A stretch of DNA of 64,000 bases from Burkholderiales bacterium (GTDB lineage Bacteria > Pseudomonadota > Gammaproteobacteria > Burkholderiales > SG8-39), in NCBI GenBank assembly GCA_017880775.1, contig JADGRQ010000009.1, positions 58,913 through 122,912 of the forward strand. Reading direction: 5' to 3'. Shown one piece after another: positions 24,341 to 36,064 of the stretch. Position 1 is the first letter of the stretch. The number at the start of each line of letters is the position of its first letter. Under the pieces are notes generated by a model that had not been told where the DNA came from, did no database searches, and saw only the letters and a list, made by a program, of their open reading frames with translations. A program made the translations under genes and the position numbers.

Positions 24341-25098
24341 AGCCGCACCTCGATGCCGCGCTCGCGCATGTACCGCTTGGCCTCCACCACGGTGTGCTCG
24401 CCGAAATGGAAGATGCTCGCCGCGAGGACTGCGTCCGCCCCGCCCTCGAGCACCCCTTCGGCGAGATGCTCGAGCGTACCGACGCCGCCTGAGGCGATCA
24501 CCGGGACCCCGACCGCCTGCGAGACCGCGTGCGTGAGGGCAAGGTCAAAGCCGTCGCGGGTGCCGTCGCGATCCATGCTGGTGAGCAGGATTTCGCCCGC
24601 ACCGGCTGCTTGCATGCGCCTGGCCCATTCGATTGCGTCGATCCCGGTCGGGTTGCGGCCGCCATGCGTGTAAACCTCCCACCCGCCTGCGGCGCGGCGC
24701 TTCGCATCGATTGCGACCACGATGCACTGACTGCCCACCTTGCCGCTCGCATCGCGCACAACTTGCGGATTCTGGACCGCAGCGGTATTGATCGAGACCT
24801 TGTCGGCGCCCGCGTTCAGCAAACGCCGCACGTCGGCGACCTTGCGCACGCCGCCGCCCACAGTGAGCGGAATGAACACGCGCGCCGCAACCGCTTCGAT
24901 TACATGCAGCAGGATGTCGCGCTCGTCGGAACTCGCGGTGATATCCAGGAAGGTGAGTTCGTCGGCCCCTTCCCCGTCATAGCGTGCGGCGATCTCGACC
25001 GGATCACCCGCGTCGCGCAGGCTGACGAAATTGATGCCCTTAACGACGCGTCCGGCGGTGACGTCGAGGCACGGGATCACGCGCTTGGCGAGCCCCAT
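24337..25098 (-). CDS. hisF: Imidazole glycerol phosphate synthase, cyclase subunit
   Basis: A 253-residue (beta/alpha)8 barrel that joins ammonia from HisH with PRFAR to give imidazole glycerol phosphate and AICAR. Catalytic aspartates are in [12 protein letters not shown] (Asp11) and [10 protein letters not shown] (Asp130 region), and phosphate-binding loops GGGVR and SGGVG are present. Start ATG at 25098 ([10 protein letters not shown]); the longer frame upstream overlaps hisA and has no homology. It is 1 base after hisA. Confidence 0.96.
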   Translation of the reverse strand: MGLAKRVIPCLDVTAGRVVKGINFVSLRDAGDPVEIAARYDGEGADELTFLDITASSDERDILLHVIEAVAARVFIPLTVGGGVRKVADVRRLLNAGADKVSINTAAVQNPQVVRDASGKVGSQCIVVAIDAKRRAAGGWEVYTHGGRNPTGIDAIEWARRMQAAGAGEILLTSMDRDGTRDGFDLALTHAVSQAVGVPVIASGGVGTLEHLAEGVLEGGADAVLAASIFHFGEHTVVEAKRYMRERGIEVRL

Positions 25099-25099
25099 A

Positions 25100-25846
25100 T
25101 CAGCCCTTCGCGGTGGCCTTGTCGGCCGCGGCCTGCGCCTGCTTGAAATCGAGCTTGCCTTCGTAGAGCGCGCGTCCGGCAATCGCGCCGACCACCCCTT
25201 CCGGGGCCAGGTTGCATACCGCCTTCACGTCGCTGACGCTGTTCAGTCCGCCGGAGGCGATGATCGGAATCCTGATCGCCTGCGCGAGCTTGAGCGTGGC
25301 CTCGACGTTGACGCCGGTGAGCATGCCGTCGCGCCCGATGTCGGTGTAGATCAGCGCCTCGACGCCGTAGTCCTCGTACTTCTTCGCCAGGTCGACCACG
25401 TCGTGGCCGGTCATTTTCGACCAGCCTTCCACCGCGACCTTGCCGTCCTTCGCGTCCAGTCCGGCGATGATGTGCCCCGGAAAAGCATAGCAGGCGTCGG
25501 ACAGGAAACCGGGATTCTTCACCGCCGCGGTGCCGATGATCACGTAGGTGACGCCGGCATCGAGGTAGCCCTCGATGGTATCGAGGTCGCGGATGCCGCC
25601 GCCGAGCTGAATCGGCGCGCCGTCACCCACCGCGGTGATGATGGCGCGGATGGATTTCTCATTTCTCGGCCGGCCGGCGACCGCACCATTCAGGTCGACG
25701 ATGTGCAGCCGGCGCGCGCCCAAGCCGACCCAGTGGCCCGCCATCGCTGCCGGATCGTCGGAAAAAACGGTCGCGCTGGCCATGTCGCCCTGCTGCAGGC
25801 GAACACAGCGGCCATCCTTGAGGTCGATTGCGGGAATGATCAGCAT
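25100..25846 (-). CDS. hisA: 1-(5-phosphoribosyl)-5-[(5-phosphoribosylamino)methylideneamino]imidazole-4-carboxamide isomerase
   Basis: A 248-residue barrel enzyme catalysing the Amadori isomerisation of ProFAR to PRFAR. The general acid/base aspartates are in [16 protein letters not shown] (Asp8) and [12 protein letters not shown] (Asp about 130); phosphate loops GGGIR and SGGLN are present. I chose ATG 25846 because the motif starts there; the frame is open far upstream inside hisH. The C-terminal end is Ala/Lys-rich. Confidence 0.95.
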   Translation of the reverse strand: MLIIPAIDLKDGRCVRLQQGDMASATVFSDDPAAMAGHWVGLGARRLHIVDLNGAVAGRPRNEKSIRAIITAVGDGAPIQLGGGIRDLDTIEGYLDAGVTYVIIGTAAVKNPGFLSDACYAFPGHIIAGLDAKDGKVAVEGWSKMTGHDVVDLAKKYEDYGVEALIYTDIGRDGMLTGVNVEATLKLAQAIRIPIIASGGLNSVSDVKAVCNLAPEGVVGAIAGRALYEGKLDFKQAQAAADKATAKG

Positions 25847-25898
25847 ATGCAGATCGGAATTGCGGCGACCGCGCGTACACGCGCTGCGTCGGGCGGAA

Positions 25899-26522
25899 TC
25901 AGGGGCGCCAGTGGACGAAGTTGTGCAGGAGTTGCAGACCGGCAGATTGACTTTTTTCCGGGTGGAACTGTACGGCAAACAGGTTATCGCGCGCAACCGC
26001 GCAGGTAAAGCGCAACCCGTAGACGCACTCACCGGCGGTGAGCGCTGAATCCCGCGGCGCGGGATAGTAGCTGTGCACGAAGTAAAACCGGCTCGCATCT
26101 GCGATCCCTTCCCACAGGGCGTGAGCGCGCGCCTGGAATACCTCGTTCCAGCCCATGTGCGGCACCTTGAGCCGCGCGCCGTTTCCCGGCGGCGCGAAGC
26201 GGGGGACCGTCCCGGCGAGGATTCCGAGACCGGGCGTATCGCCTTCCTCGCCATGCTCGAACAGCATCTGCATGCCGATGCAAATGCCGAGGAACGGCTT
26301 GGTGCGCGTGGCCTCAACCACCGCTTCGGCGAGCCCCCTGGCGCGCAGTTCGCGCATGCAATCGGGCATCGCGCCCTGGCCGGGCACCACCACCCGCCCG
26401 GCCGCACGCACCTCTTCCGGCCGCGCCGTGACCACGACCGAGACTTCAGGCGCAACGTGCTCGAGCGCTTTTGACACCGAGCGCAGGTTGCCCATGCCGT
26501 AATCGACCACCGCGATCTTCAT
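25899..26522 (-). CDS. hisH: Imidazole glycerol phosphate synthase, glutaminase subunit
   Basis: A 207-residue class I glutamine amidotransferase that releases ammonia for HisF. The nucleophile Cys is in [13 protein letters not shown], and the His-Glu pair in AVQFHPEKS near the C-terminus. The N-terminus [15 protein letters not shown] is characteristic. It is preceded by a 67-base spacer with a strong inverted repeat, the largest gap inside the his operon apart from the operon head. Confidence 0.95.
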   Translation of the reverse strand: MKIAVVDYGMGNLRSVSKALEHVAPEVSVVVTARPEEVRAAGRVVVPGQGAMPDCMRELRARGLAEAVVEATRTKPFLGICIGMQMLFEHGEEGDTPGLGILAGTVPRFAPPGNGARLKVPHMGWNEVFQARAHALWEGIADASRFYFVHSYYPAPRDSALTAGECVYGLRFTCAVARDNLFAVQFHPEKSQSAGLQLLHNFVHWRP

Positions 26523-26543
26523 GGCGCTTGTTTTGAAAGTTTC

Positions 26544-26578
26544 GCGTTGCTACGCAGGCCTTTTCTGCGTTGCAACGC
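26544..26578. repeat. 14-bp near-perfect inverted repeat between hisB and hisH
   Basis: Left arm 26544-26557 and right arm 26565-26578 pair at 13 of 14 positions around a 7-base loop. The right arm is itself inside a 14-bp palindrome, TGCGTTGCAACGCA (26566-26579), followed by CAACGTTG (26578-26585). TTATAA at 26591-26596 on the hisB side is a weak -10 candidate for hisH. It may stabilise the mRNA or be a protein site. Confidence 0.55.
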
Positions 26579-26589
26579 AACGTTGTTCT

Positions 26590-27189
26590 TTATAACGATC
26601 CCTTAGTCGAGGGGATCATGCCCGCCGCGCGCGGGTCCGGTTCGGCCGCCATGCGCAGCGCCCGCCCGAAAGCCTTGAAGATTGTTTCGCACTGGTGATG
26701 CGCGTTGTCGCCGCGCAGGTTGTCGAGGTGCAGCGTGACCTGGGCGTGGTTGACAAAACCCTGGAAGAACTCCCGCACCAGGTCGACATCGAATTCGCCG
26801 ATCAGGCCGCGCACATAGTTCACGTGGTAATCGAGCCCCGGGCGGCCGGACAGATCGACCACGGCGCGCGAAATCGCCTCATCGAGCGGAACATAGGCAT
26901 GCCCGTAGCGGCGCACGCCCGCCTTGTCGCCGATCGCGCGCGCGAACGCCTGGCCGAGCGTGATGCCGATGTCCTCGACCGTGTGGTGTGCGTCGATGTG
27001 CAAATCGCCCTTCGCGTCGATCTCCAGGTCGAGCATGCCGTGACGCGCCACTTGGTCGAGCATGTGCTCGAGGAAGGGAAGCCCCGTCGAGAGCTTCACG
27101 CCGCCCGAGCCGTCAATGTTGAGCCTGACGCGGATCTGCGTCTCCCTGGTATTGCGCGTGACTTCGGCGGTACGCATCGTGGCTGGCAT
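26590..27189 (-). CDS. hisB: Imidazoleglycerol-phosphate dehydratase
   Basis: A 199-residue manganese enzyme converting imidazole glycerol phosphate to imidazole acetol phosphate. The metal-binding motifs typical of the family are present twice: [12 protein letters not shown] and [15 protein letters not shown], along with [10 protein letters not shown]. It lacks the histidinol phosphatase domain of E. coli HisB, so the phosphatase is a separate gene outside the window. ATG 27189 or the Met four codons downstream (27177) are both possible starts. Confidence 0.95.
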   Translation of the reverse strand: MPATMRTAEVTRNTRETQIRVRLNIDGSGGVKLSTGLPFLEHMLDQVARHGMLDLEIDAKGDLHIDAHHTVEDIGITLGQAFARAIGDKAGVRRYGHAYVPLDEAISRAVVDLSGRPGLDYHVNYVRGLIGEFDVDLVREFFQGFVNHAQVTLHLDNLRGDNAHHQCETIFKAFGRALRMAAEPDPRAAGMIPSTKGSL

Positions 27190-27201
27190 TGGAGAACCGC
27201 G

Positions 27202-28284
27202 TCAGGCGCTCAGGGCCGCGCGCAGTGCGTCAATCATCGCACGGTTTTCCGCCGGCGTACCGATGGTGAGGCGCAGGCAGTTCTCGAGCAGCGGATGCCC
27301 GCCGGAGAAATCCTTCACCAGCACGCCCGACGCCTTCATGCGCTCGAACACGCGCGTCCCCGCGTCCTTGCCACCCGCGACCCTGCCCAGCACGAAGTTT
27401 GCCGCAGACGGGTATGCAGTCAGCCCGCCCAGTTCCGCCAGTTCGCTCTGCACGCGGCCCCGCTCGTTCAGTACGCGCACCGCCTGTTGATCGAGAACCG
27501 CCTTGTTCTCCAGGAGCTTGATTGCCACGGCCTCGGTCAGCACGTTGATATTGAACGGCGAGCGCGTCTTGTTGAACGCGCCGATCCACTCCGGCCGCCC
27601 GCAAACGTAACCCAGCCGCAGGCCCGCCATGCTGATTTTCGACACGGTGCGCATCACCACCATGTTTTCGAATTCCGTGAGGCGCGGCATGAACGTCGCC
27701 CCCGCGAAGGGCTGATACGCCTCGTCTATCACCACCAGCCCCGGTGCTGCGCGGATGATGCGTTCGATGTCGGCGATCGGAAACGCATTGCCGGTCGGAT
27801 TGTTCGGAAACGCAATCCAGACCAGCGCGGGCTTTTCCTTGTCCATCGCCGCGAGAAACGCTTCCGCGTCGAGCGAAAAATCGTTCCGCAGCGTCACGCC
27901 CGCAAACCGTACCCGGTAAAACAGCGCGTGCATCTGGAACATCGCAAACGACGGCGTCGGCGCCATGACCACGGCGCCTTCGCGCGCCACCGCCGCGGTG
28001 ATGTACTGGATGCATTCGTCCGACCCGTTGCCGAGCAGCACATCGCAGCCCGCCGGCACCTGCATGACCCCCCGGATCAGTGCCCGCAGCCGCTCGGCGC
28101 TCGGCACCGGATAGCGGTTGATGGCCACTTTCGACACCACCTCGCCGACCTCCTTCGCCAGCCAGTCAGGCAGCGGCCACGGGCTTTCCATGACATCGAG
28201 CTTTATGAGCCCGGTTGCATCCGACACCGGATAGGCATGCATCGCCTGGATTTCGGGACGGATCACGTTCTTCGCCTCGGTCAT
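27202..28284 (-). CDS. hisC: Histidinol-phosphate aminotransferase
   Basis: A 360-residue PLP-dependent fold-type I aminotransferase making histidinol phosphate from imidazole acetol phosphate and glutamate. GNGSDECIQ binds the cofactor phosphate, NNPTGN and VIDEAYQPF are the cofactor-ring segments, and the Schiff-base lysine is in [15 protein letters not shown]. Start ATG 28284 overlaps hisD by 4 bases; the open frame extends upstream inside hisD but without homology. Confidence 0.95.
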   Translation of the reverse strand: MTEAKNVIRPEIQAMHAYPVSDATGLIKLDVMESPWPLPDWLAKEVGEVVSKVAINRYPVPSAERLRALIRGVMQVPAGCDVLLGNGSDECIQYITAAVAREGAVVMAPTPSFAMFQMHALFYRVRFAGVTLRNDFSLDAEAFLAAMDKEKPALVWIAFPNNPTGNAFPIADIERIIRAAPGLVVIDEAYQPFAGATFMPRLTEFENMVVMRTVSKISMAGLRLGYVCGRPEWIGAFNKTRSPFNINVLTEAVAIKLLENKAVLDQQAVRVLNERGRVQSELAELGGLTAYPSAANFVLGRVAGGKDAGTRVFERMKASGVLVKDFSGGHPLLENCLRLTIGTPAENRAMIDALRAALSA

Positions 28285-29573
28285 TGCCGGTACTCCGCGG
28301 ATTTCGCGTGGGCTGGGAGGCCTTCTCCCTGCGCGAGCTCGGACGCGATGCGCCCGAGCGTGCGCGCGCCCTCGCGCGAAAGATGGATCAGGCTGCTCCT
28401 CTTCTGGAAGTCGTACACCCCCAGCGGCGAGGAAAAGCGCGCCGTGCCCGAGGTCGGCAGCACGTGGTTCGGCCCCGCGCAATAGTCGCCCACCGCCTCG
28501 CAACTCCAGCGCCCGAGAAACACCGCACCGGCATGGCGCAGCTTCGGCAACCATTGCTCCGGCGCCTCGACCGAAAGTTCCAGGTGCTCCGGTGCGATGC
28601 GGTTTGCGAGCTCGCAAGCCTGCTCGAGGTTCGCGGTTTCCACCAGCGCGCCGCGACCCGAGAGTGAAGCCTCGATCACCGCGCGGCGCGGCATGTCCGG
28701 CAGCAGCAGCCCGATCGCCGCCTCGACCGCGTCGAGGAATGCCGCATCCGGCGACAGCAGGATCGCCTGCGCCAGCTCGTCGTGTTCGGCCTGGGCGAAC
28801 AGGTCCATCGCGACCCACTCCGGCGCGGTGTGGCCGTCGCAGATCACCAGAATTTCCGAGGGTCCTGCGATCATGTCGATGCCGACCGTGCCGAACACCT
28901 GGCGTTTCGCCGCCGCGACATAGGCATTGCCCGGGCCGACGATCTTGTCGACGCGTGCGATGCTCTCGGTGCCGTAGGCAAGCGCAGCGACCGCCTGCGC
29001 GCCGCCGACCGCGATCACGCGATCGACGCCGGCAAGCGCTGCCGCAGCGAGCACGAGCGCATTGCGCTCGCCCGCGGGCGTCGGGCTTACCATCACCAAC
29101 TCGCGCACACCGGCGACTTTCGCCGGGATCGCGTTCATCAGCACCGTGGACGGGTACGCTGCCTTGCCCCCCGGGACGTAAATCCCGACGCGGTCGATAG
29201 CCGTGACGCGCTGGCCGAGCAGCGTGCCGTCGGCTTCGGTGAAGTCCCAGGATTGCGCGATCTGGCGCTCGTGGAAGCGCCGCACGCGCGCGGCGGCCTC
29301 GCGCAGCGCCTGCGCCTGCGCAGCTGGAAGCGAGGCAAGCGCCTGATCGAGTGCCGCGCGTGGAATCTCGAGTTCGGCAAGCGTACCGGCCTGCACCCGG
29401 TCGAACTTGCGCGTGGCTTCGAGCAATGCGGCGTCGCCGCGCTTGCGCACATCGGCGATGATTGCGCGCGCGGTGGACTCCACCGCCTCGTCCTGCGCCG
29501 CCTCGTAGCGGGTCAGCGCGGCGAGTTCGGCGTCGAACCCTGCATTTGCCGTGGAAAGGCGCCGCAGCTTCAT
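28281..29573 (-). CDS. hisD: Histidinol dehydrogenase
   Basis: A 430-residue zinc-dependent NAD enzyme that oxidises histidinol to histidine in two steps. The family signature runs through [17 protein letters not shown], the NAD-binding [18 protein letters not shown] and the catalytic Glu/His pair in IAPEHLELS (about residues 321-329). The N-terminus [17 protein letters not shown] is typical for betaproteobacteria. It overlaps hisG and hisC by 4 bases each. Confidence 0.96.
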   Translation of the reverse strand: MKLRRLSTANAGFDAELAALTRYEAAQDEAVESTARAIIADVRKRGDAALLEATRKFDRVQAGTLAELEIPRAALDQALASLPAAQAQALREAAARVRRFHERQIAQSWDFTEADGTLLGQRVTAIDRVGIYVPGGKAAYPSTVLMNAIPAKVAGVRELVMVSPTPAGERNALVLAAAALAGVDRVIAVGGAQAVAALAYGTESIARVDKIVGPGNAYVAAAKRQVFGTVGIDMIAGPSEILVICDGHTAPEWVAMDLFAQAEHDELAQAILLSPDAAFLDAVEAAIGLLLPDMPRRAVIEASLSGRGALVETANLEQACELANRIAPEHLELSVEAPEQWLPKLRHAGAVFLGRWSCEAVGDYCAGPNHVLPTSGTARFSSPLGVYDFQKRSSLIHLSREGARTLGRIASELAQGEGLPAHAKSAEYRQ

Positions 29574-30214
29574 CGCAGAGCCGCCTCGGCAAAGGCGTCG
29601 ATGAGCGGCTGCAGCTGCGCGCGCTTGGTCTTGAGGGCGGCCTGGTTGACGATCAGGCGCGCCGACACCGGCATGATCTCTTCCACCGACACCAGTCCGT
29701 TCGCCGTGAGCGTCCGGCCGCTCGCGACCAGGTCCACGATCGCGTCGGCCAAGCCCAACACCGGCGCCAGTTCCATCGAGCCGTAAAGGTGAATCAGGTC
29801 CACGTGCACACCCTTGGCCGCGAAGTGCTCGCGCGTCGTGCGCACGTACTTGGTAGCGATGCGCAGCCGCGCGCCGCGCCGCACAGCGCCCTCGTATTCG
29901 AAACCTTTGCGCACCGCCACCATCATGCGGCAGCGCGCAATGCCGAGATCGAGCGGCTGGTACAGCCCCGCGCCGCCATGCTCGTGCAACACGTCCTTGC
30001 CGGCGATGCCAAGGTCTGCGGCGCCGTATTGCACGTAGGTCGGAGTGTCCGCCGCGCGCAGCACGATCAGGCGCACTCCGGGGTGCTCGGTCGCGAAGAT
30101 CAGCTTGCGCGAAGTTTCCGGGTCCTCCTTCGGCCGCAGCCCGACGCGGGCGAGCAAAGGCCCCGTCTCCCGGAGGATCCGTCCCTTGGATAGCGCGATG
30201 CCGATGCCGGTCAT
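29570..30214 (-). CDS. hisG: ATP phosphoribosyltransferase, short form
   Basis: A 214-residue catalytic subunit committing PRPP and ATP to histidine synthesis. It is the short HisG form: it has the two catalytic lobes (ALSKGR near the N-terminus; [15 protein letters not shown], the PRPP loop) but no C-terminal regulatory domain. Short HisG proteins need HisZ, a histidyl-tRNA-synthetase-like partner, which is not in this window. Homology fixes the ATG at 30214. An intrinsic terminator hairpin ends only 5 bases before it and I see no Shine-Dalgarno sequence. First gene of the his operon. Confidence 0.95.
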   Translation of the reverse strand: MTGIGIALSKGRILRETGPLLARVGLRPKEDPETSRKLIFATEHPGVRLIVLRAADTPTYVQYGAADLGIAGKDVLHEHGGAGLYQPLDLGIARCRMMVAVRKGFEYEGAVRRGARLRIATKYVRTTREHFAAKGVHVDLIHLYGSMELAPVLGLADAIVDLVASGRTLTANGLVSVEEIMPVSARLIVNQAALKTKRAQLQPLIDAFAEAALR

Positions 30215-30219
30215 GGGTT

Positions 30220-30245
30220 CAAAACAAAAAGGCCCCCGGGGGCCT
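30220..30245 (-). terminator. Intrinsic terminator directly before hisG
   Basis: A 16-bp perfect palindrome, AGGCCCCCGGGGGCCT (30230-30245), is followed on the minus strand by TTTTTGTTTT (30220-30229) and then GAACC and the hisG ATG. It has the form of a strong terminator for transcripts arriving from murA, but its position makes it an attenuator candidate for the his operon. No His-rich leader peptide is visible upstream. Confidence 0.8.
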
Positions 30246-30415
30246 GTCTTCTCGCAGCTTGATTCGGAAGGAGATTTTACCGCAAGAGGGGAACGGGTGG
30301 CACGTCTCCCGCCGCGCTGCGCATGGCATTCGGCGATTCGCGCCGCGTCCCGCTCGAGATGAGCCGCCATATCGAAGCATCTCCGGGCAGATATTTGCAT
30401 CTGCAGGTGGATGCT

Positions 30416-30444
30416 TTTGGCATCCCCGCGTCGTCGTTCATAAT
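30416..30444 (+). promoter_or_regulatory. Candidate promoter of the lipoprotein gene
   Basis: TTTGGC (30416-30421), 17 bases, CATAAT (30439-30444), about 35 bases before the start codon. The rest of the 265-base spacer between hisG and this gene contains the his terminator and no other feature I can support. Confidence 0.4.
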
Positions 30445-30479
30445 TTGGTTAGAAGGCCGAACTGATAAGGAGGATCATC

Positions 30480-30929
30480 ATGCGCGTTCTGTACGGAGTG
30501 CTGTTCGTTACGTTGTTGTCGGCCTGCGCGGCAGGTACCCGGGATGATGGAAACGTTGGAAAAGATCAAGTGGCCGCCGCGACTACGGCCTGGCGCGCCG
30601 CATACGATAGTCGTGATCCGGCGCGCATCACGGCAATTTACGACTCGGATGCCGTACTTTGGGGCACGACCGCAAAGACGGTTGCTTCAAACCCGACTGC
30701 AATCGCCGAGTATTTTAAGGACGCCCGAAAGCGCCCGACTGCAACGGTCGACTTCGGCGAGCAGCACATTCGGGTCTATGGTGACGTCGTCGTCAACACG
30801 GGTTACTACACGTTCTCCGAGATCCGAGATGGCCAGAAAGTATCGCGTCCTGCGCGTTTCACTATGGTGTTCCGGAATCGGGACGGAAAGTGGCTCATCG
30901 TGGCTCACCATTCATCGCGCGTCCCGTAA
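30480..30929 (+). CDS. NTF2-like (SnoaL/DUF4440-type) lipoprotein, probable integron cassette gene
   Basis: A 149-residue protein with a lipoprotein signal peptide (MRVLYGVLFVTLLSAC, lipobox LSAC) and a single NTF2-like domain of the SnoaL/DUF4440 type: AWRAAYDSRDPARITAIYDSDAVLWGTT is the cone-forming helix-strand start and GKWLIVAHHSSR the closing strand. Function unknown; such domains bind small ligands or have steroid-isomerase-like activity. AAGGAGG precedes the start. Base composition is visibly less GC-rich than its neighbours, it runs opposite to the flanking genes, and attC-like sequence follows it, so it is likely acquired. Confidence 0.75.
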   Translation: MRVLYGVLFVTLLSACAAGTRDDGNVGKDQVAAATTAWRAAYDSRDPARITAIYDSDAVLWGTTAKTVASNPTAIAEYFKDARKRPTATVDFGEQHIRVYGDVVVNTGYYTFSEIRDGQKVSRPARFTMVFRNRDGKWLIVAHHSSRVP

Positions 30930-30956
30930 CCCATTTTTCCGTGGCGTTCTCTTGCC

Positions 30957-30985
30957 ACCTAACAACGCGTTCGAAGGCGCGAGCA
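30957..30985 (+). repeat. attC-like half site after the lipoprotein gene
   Basis: ACCTAAC (30957-30963) fits the integron R'' core RYYYAAC and is followed by AACGCGTTCGAAGGCGCGAG, close to the usual left half of an attC site. No matching right half ending in GTTRRRY is found before murA. Upstream of the gene GTTAGAA (30448-30454) is one base from the GTTRRRY core, so the two sites could mark cassette ends. Confidence 0.4.
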
Positions 30986-31091
30986 CCTCCTGTCGACCTG
31001 CGGGAGCCGCGTCCGAGAGAAAATCCTCCGATCGCTGTCGGGCGCGCGGCGGCAGTCGCGCGAAGAGCACGCGGGTCTGCTCCAGAAAACC

Positions 31092-33344
<2,253 letters not shown>

Positions 33345-33348
<4 letters not shown>

Positions 33349-34244
33349 GCTGAGCGGTCCATGATCCGCACGAACACCTCCTCGAGGTCCGGCGGCTGCA
33401 ATTCGAACTCGAGGATGGTCTCGCCCGCCTGGCGCAGTCCGACTAGCACCTGCTCGAGCTCGGCGTAATCATGCAGCTCGAGCGTGAATCGGTCGCCTTC
33501 GCGCGCGAGCAGGCGCGACGCAAGCTGCGCTGGCAGCTTTTCGCGATCGAGCCGCAGCTTGAGCTGCAGGCCGCGAAACGTCTTCAGAAGGTTGGAGGTC
33601 GAGTCGAGCGCCACCAGCCGCCCCGCCTTGAGCATGCCGATGCGGCCGCACAGCAACTCGGCCTCTTCGAGGTAATGCGTGGTGAGCACGATAGTGTGCC
33701 CGTCGTGGTTCAGGCGCCGTACGAAACTCCAAAGCCCCTGGCGCAGTTCGACGTCGACGCCCGCGGTGGGCTCATCGAGCACGATCACCGGGGGCTTGTG
33801 CACTAACGCCTGCGCCACCAGCACGCGACGCTTCATGCCGCCGGACAGGGTTCGCATGTTGGCGCCGGACTTGGCCGTCAGGTCGAGATGGTGCATCACC
33901 TCGTCGATCCAGTCGCCGTTGGCGCGCAACCCGAAATAGCCGGACTGGAACTCGAGCGTCTCGCGCACCGTGAAGAACGGGTCGAACACCAGCTCCTGCG
34001 GCACCACTCCCAGCATGCGCCGCGCGCGGCGGTAATCGTCGACCACGTCGGCACCCATGACCTTCACGCTGCCCGCGCTGGCTCGCGTCAGCCCGGCGAC
34101 GATGCTGATCAGCGTGGTCTTGCCGGCCCCGTTCGGCCCGAGCAGTCCGAAGATCTCCCCGGGTTCGATGGCGAGCGACACGCCGGCGAGCGCCTGAAGC
34201 GCGCCGTAGCGCTTCTCGACATCCCGGACCTCGATGGCGTACAC
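33345..34244 (-). CDS. ABC exporter ATP-binding protein, YadG-like
   Basis: A 299-residue ATPase: Walker [10 protein letters not shown] (about 36-44), signature LSGGMKRR, Walker B VIVLDEPT and switch TTHYLEEA, followed by a C-terminal extension (about 230-299) typical of the CcmA/YadG group. Start is GTG at 34244 (MYAIEVRDVEKRYG). It precedes the permease with a 4-base overlap. A 59-base gap with a hairpin separates it from mlaB. Confidence 0.88.
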
Positions 34245-34254
34245 GATAGGAACA

Positions 34255-34274
34255 GGGGAACCCTACGGTTCCCC
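34255..34274. repeat. Hairpin between mlaB and the exporter genes
   Basis: GGGGAACC-CTAC-GGTTCCCC, an 8-bp perfect stem with a 4-base loop, 11 bases before the YadG-like start on the minus strand. No T tract follows, so it is more likely an mRNA-processing or stabilising element than a terminator. Confidence 0.5.
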
Positions 34275-34303
34275 CGTTACCCCGTCCCCAACCGGGTTGA
34301 CAC

Positions 34304-34597
34304 TTAGTGTGGCTGCTCGGCGACCGGCAGCAGATCGCCGATGCCGTACAACTGGGCAAGCGTGGAAAAGCCCTGCGGAGGATGGGCCAGCGCGAGCGGC
34401 CGGCCGGCGCGCTGTGCCTCGCGCAGCCACGCGAGCACCACGGCGACCAGCGAAGAATCGAGTTCGGCAACCTCGGCCAGATCGACGATCCGCGCACCGT
34501 TGCGCAGCTGTTCGAGGCCGGAATCGAGCAGCGCGCTGACGGTTGCAAGGGTGACCGGGCCGCTTACCAGCATCCGGTCGCCTTCGCGACGGATCAC
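34304..34597 (-). CDS. mlaB: STAS-domain protein MlaB
   Basis: A 97-residue STAS-domain protein, the cytoplasmic accessory subunit of the MlaFEDB phospholipid transporter that stabilises MlaF. The family segment VDLAEVAELDSSLVAVVLAWLREA (about 38-61) includes the serine typical of STAS proteins. Its GTG start overlaps the mlaC stop (GTGA). Last of the mla genes. Confidence 0.88.
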   Translation of the reverse strand: MIRREGDRMLVSGPVTLATVSALLDSGLEQLRNGARIVDLAEVAELDSSLVAVVLAWLREAQRAGRPLALAHPPQGFSTLAQLYGIGDLLPVAEQPH

Positions 34598-35238
34598 TTC
34601 TTCTCCACCCGTGCCGAAGACGCGTTGGAACTGTTCTTCGCCACGAGGATCTTGATCAGGCCGTCGATACCCGCTTCACGCACCTGGTTGGCAAAATCGG
34701 TGCGGTAATTCGCCACCAGGCTCACGCCGGCCACGATCACGTCGTAGACCTTCCAGCCCGCAGCGGTCTTCTCCATGCTGTAATCGATGCTGACCGGTTG
34801 CGCGCCGGACTGCACCACGCGCACCTGGACGTTCACGTCCGTATCGGTGGGCTTTAGGCGCAGCGGAAGGAAATCGAATTTCTGGTCGCGGTAGGCGGAA
34901 AGCGCGCTGGCATAGGTGCGCACCAGCAACGTGCGGAACTCCTGCGTGAGCTGCTTTTTCTGCTCGACGGTCGTCTTGGGCCAGTTGGCGCCCAGCGCCA
35001 GGCCGGTCATGCTGGTGAAATTGAAATGCGGCAACACCTTGAGTTCGATCAGATCGATCACTTTCTTCTGGTCGCCTGCCTGAATATCCTTGTCCTTGCG
35101 GATGATGTCGATCACCTCGAGCGTGACATTTTTCACGAGCACGTCGGGCAAGACTTCCTGCGCGGCGGCGGCGCCCGCCCATCCGGCGAGCGCAAACAGC
35201 AGGAAATGCCTAGCGAGTCTGAGCAGGCTGTTCAGCAT
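34594..35238 (-). CDS. mlaC: Periplasmic phospholipid-binding protein MlaC
   Basis: A 214-residue soluble periplasmic lipid carrier that shuttles phospholipid between outer-membrane MlaA and the inner-membrane MlaFEDB complex. It has a signal peptide (MLNSLLRLARHFLLFALAGWAGAAAAQ) and the MlaC/Ttg2D signature (VLPHFNFTSMTGLALG; WKVYDVIVAGVSLVANYRTDF). The start at 35238 overlaps mlaA by 29 bases; an in-frame codon 18 residues upstream lacks a clean signal peptide. Confidence 0.93.
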   Translation of the reverse strand: MLNSLLRLARHFLLFALAGWAGAAAAQEVLPDVLVKNVTLEVIDIIRKDKDIQAGDQKKVIDLIELKVLPHFNFTSMTGLALGANWPKTTVEQKKQLTQEFRTLLVRTYASALSAYRDQKFDFLPLRLKPTDTDVNVQVRVVQSGAQPVSIDYSMEKTAAGWKVYDVIVAGVSLVANYRTDFANQVREAGIDGLIKILVAKNSSNASSARVEKK

Positions 35239-36064
35239 CGTCTGCGCCGGCAATCGCGGTCGCGGTGGGAACGGGATCGTTGGCCGCCTCACTTCGTTCG
35301 GCCGGCGCGAACTCGGCCTGAGGCTCGCGCTCGCCGCGCAACGAGCGCTCCTCGCGCGGCGGATTGCCGTCGTAGATCAGGCTGCGCCGGCGCTGCAGAT
35401 ACGCATCGCGCTGGAACACGTACTTGTCGAGCGCCGCTTCCTCGAGCACCCGGCTTGCGTCGAGCAGGTCGGCGCGCTTGCTGGTCGCGCGCGTGAGCAA
35501 CATCACGTTGCGCACGTTGACCGGGCGATGGTTGCGCACCGGATCCAGGCTCACGTCGAGCACGCTGCCCATGCTGTCGCGCACCGTGCTCGAGCCGAAC
35601 ATCGGCCAGACGATGTACGGCCCGTCGCTCGCGCCCCAGCGGCCGAAGGTCTGGCCGAAATCCTCGTTGTGCTTTTCCAGGCCGATATGGCTCCCCACAT
35701 CGATCAAGCCGAGTATGCCGATCGTAGTGTTGACCGCAAGCCGCGCGATATCGCTAACCGCATCGATGGGCTTGCCCTGCAGCAGGTTGTTCACGCCGAT
35801 GAACAGGTCGTCGATGTTGGCGAAGAAATTGCGCACGCCGGTCCGCACGAAGCTGGGTAGCACATCGCGGTAGGCCGTCGCAACCGGCTTGCCGATGGCC
35901 TCGTCAAAACCCTCGTTGAAGCCGTACATCGCGCGGTTGAATCCCTCGATCGGATCGCGCGCATCGGTGCCGTTGGTGGCGCACCCAGATGCCAGAGCGA
36001 ACACGAGCGCCGCCAGCAGCAGCCTTGCCCGCGCGATGAAGCCCCCAGTTGCCGCGTTCGCCAT
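35210..36064 (-). CDS. mlaA: Outer-membrane lipoprotein MlaA (VacJ)
   Basis: A 284-residue outer-membrane lipoprotein that removes mislocalised phospholipid from the outer leaflet. Lipobox ASGC follows a hydrophobic signal; the VacJ domain starts DPIEGFNRAMYGFNEGFDEAIGKPVATAY and includes GRWGASDGPYIVWPMFG. The C-terminal 50 residues are a Glu/Arg/Pro-rich extension beyond the domain. I chose ATG 36064; a GTG one codon upstream (36067) is also possible. TGATG overlap with mlaD shows translational coupling. Confidence 0.93.
   Translation of the reverse strand: MANAATGGFIARARLLLAALVFALASGCATNGTDARDPIEGFNRAMYGFNEGFDEAIGKPVATAYRDVLPSFVRTGVRNFFANIDDLFIGVNNLLQGKPIDAVSDIARLAVNTTIGILGLIDVGSHIGLEKHNEDFGQTFGRWGASDGPYIVWPMFGSSTVRDSMGSVLDVSLDPVRNHRPVNVRNVMLLTRATSKRADLLDASRVLEEAALDKYVFQRDAYLQRRRSLIYDGNPPREERSLRGEREPQAEFAPAERSEAANDPVPTATAIAGADDAEQPAQTR

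Noticed and set aside
26695..28485. 596-residue plus-strand frame opposite hisB and hisC
   Set aside because: Shadow of the his genes; no conserved motif.
29570..30400. Leader peptide or N-terminal extension of hisG
   Set aside because: The frame is open for 62 codons upstream through the terminator, but has no run of His codons and no homology to HisG.
30323..30547. 74-residue plus-strand frame between hisG and the lipoprotein gene
   Set aside because: No ribosome site, no recognisable domain, and it overlaps the lipoprotein start in another frame.
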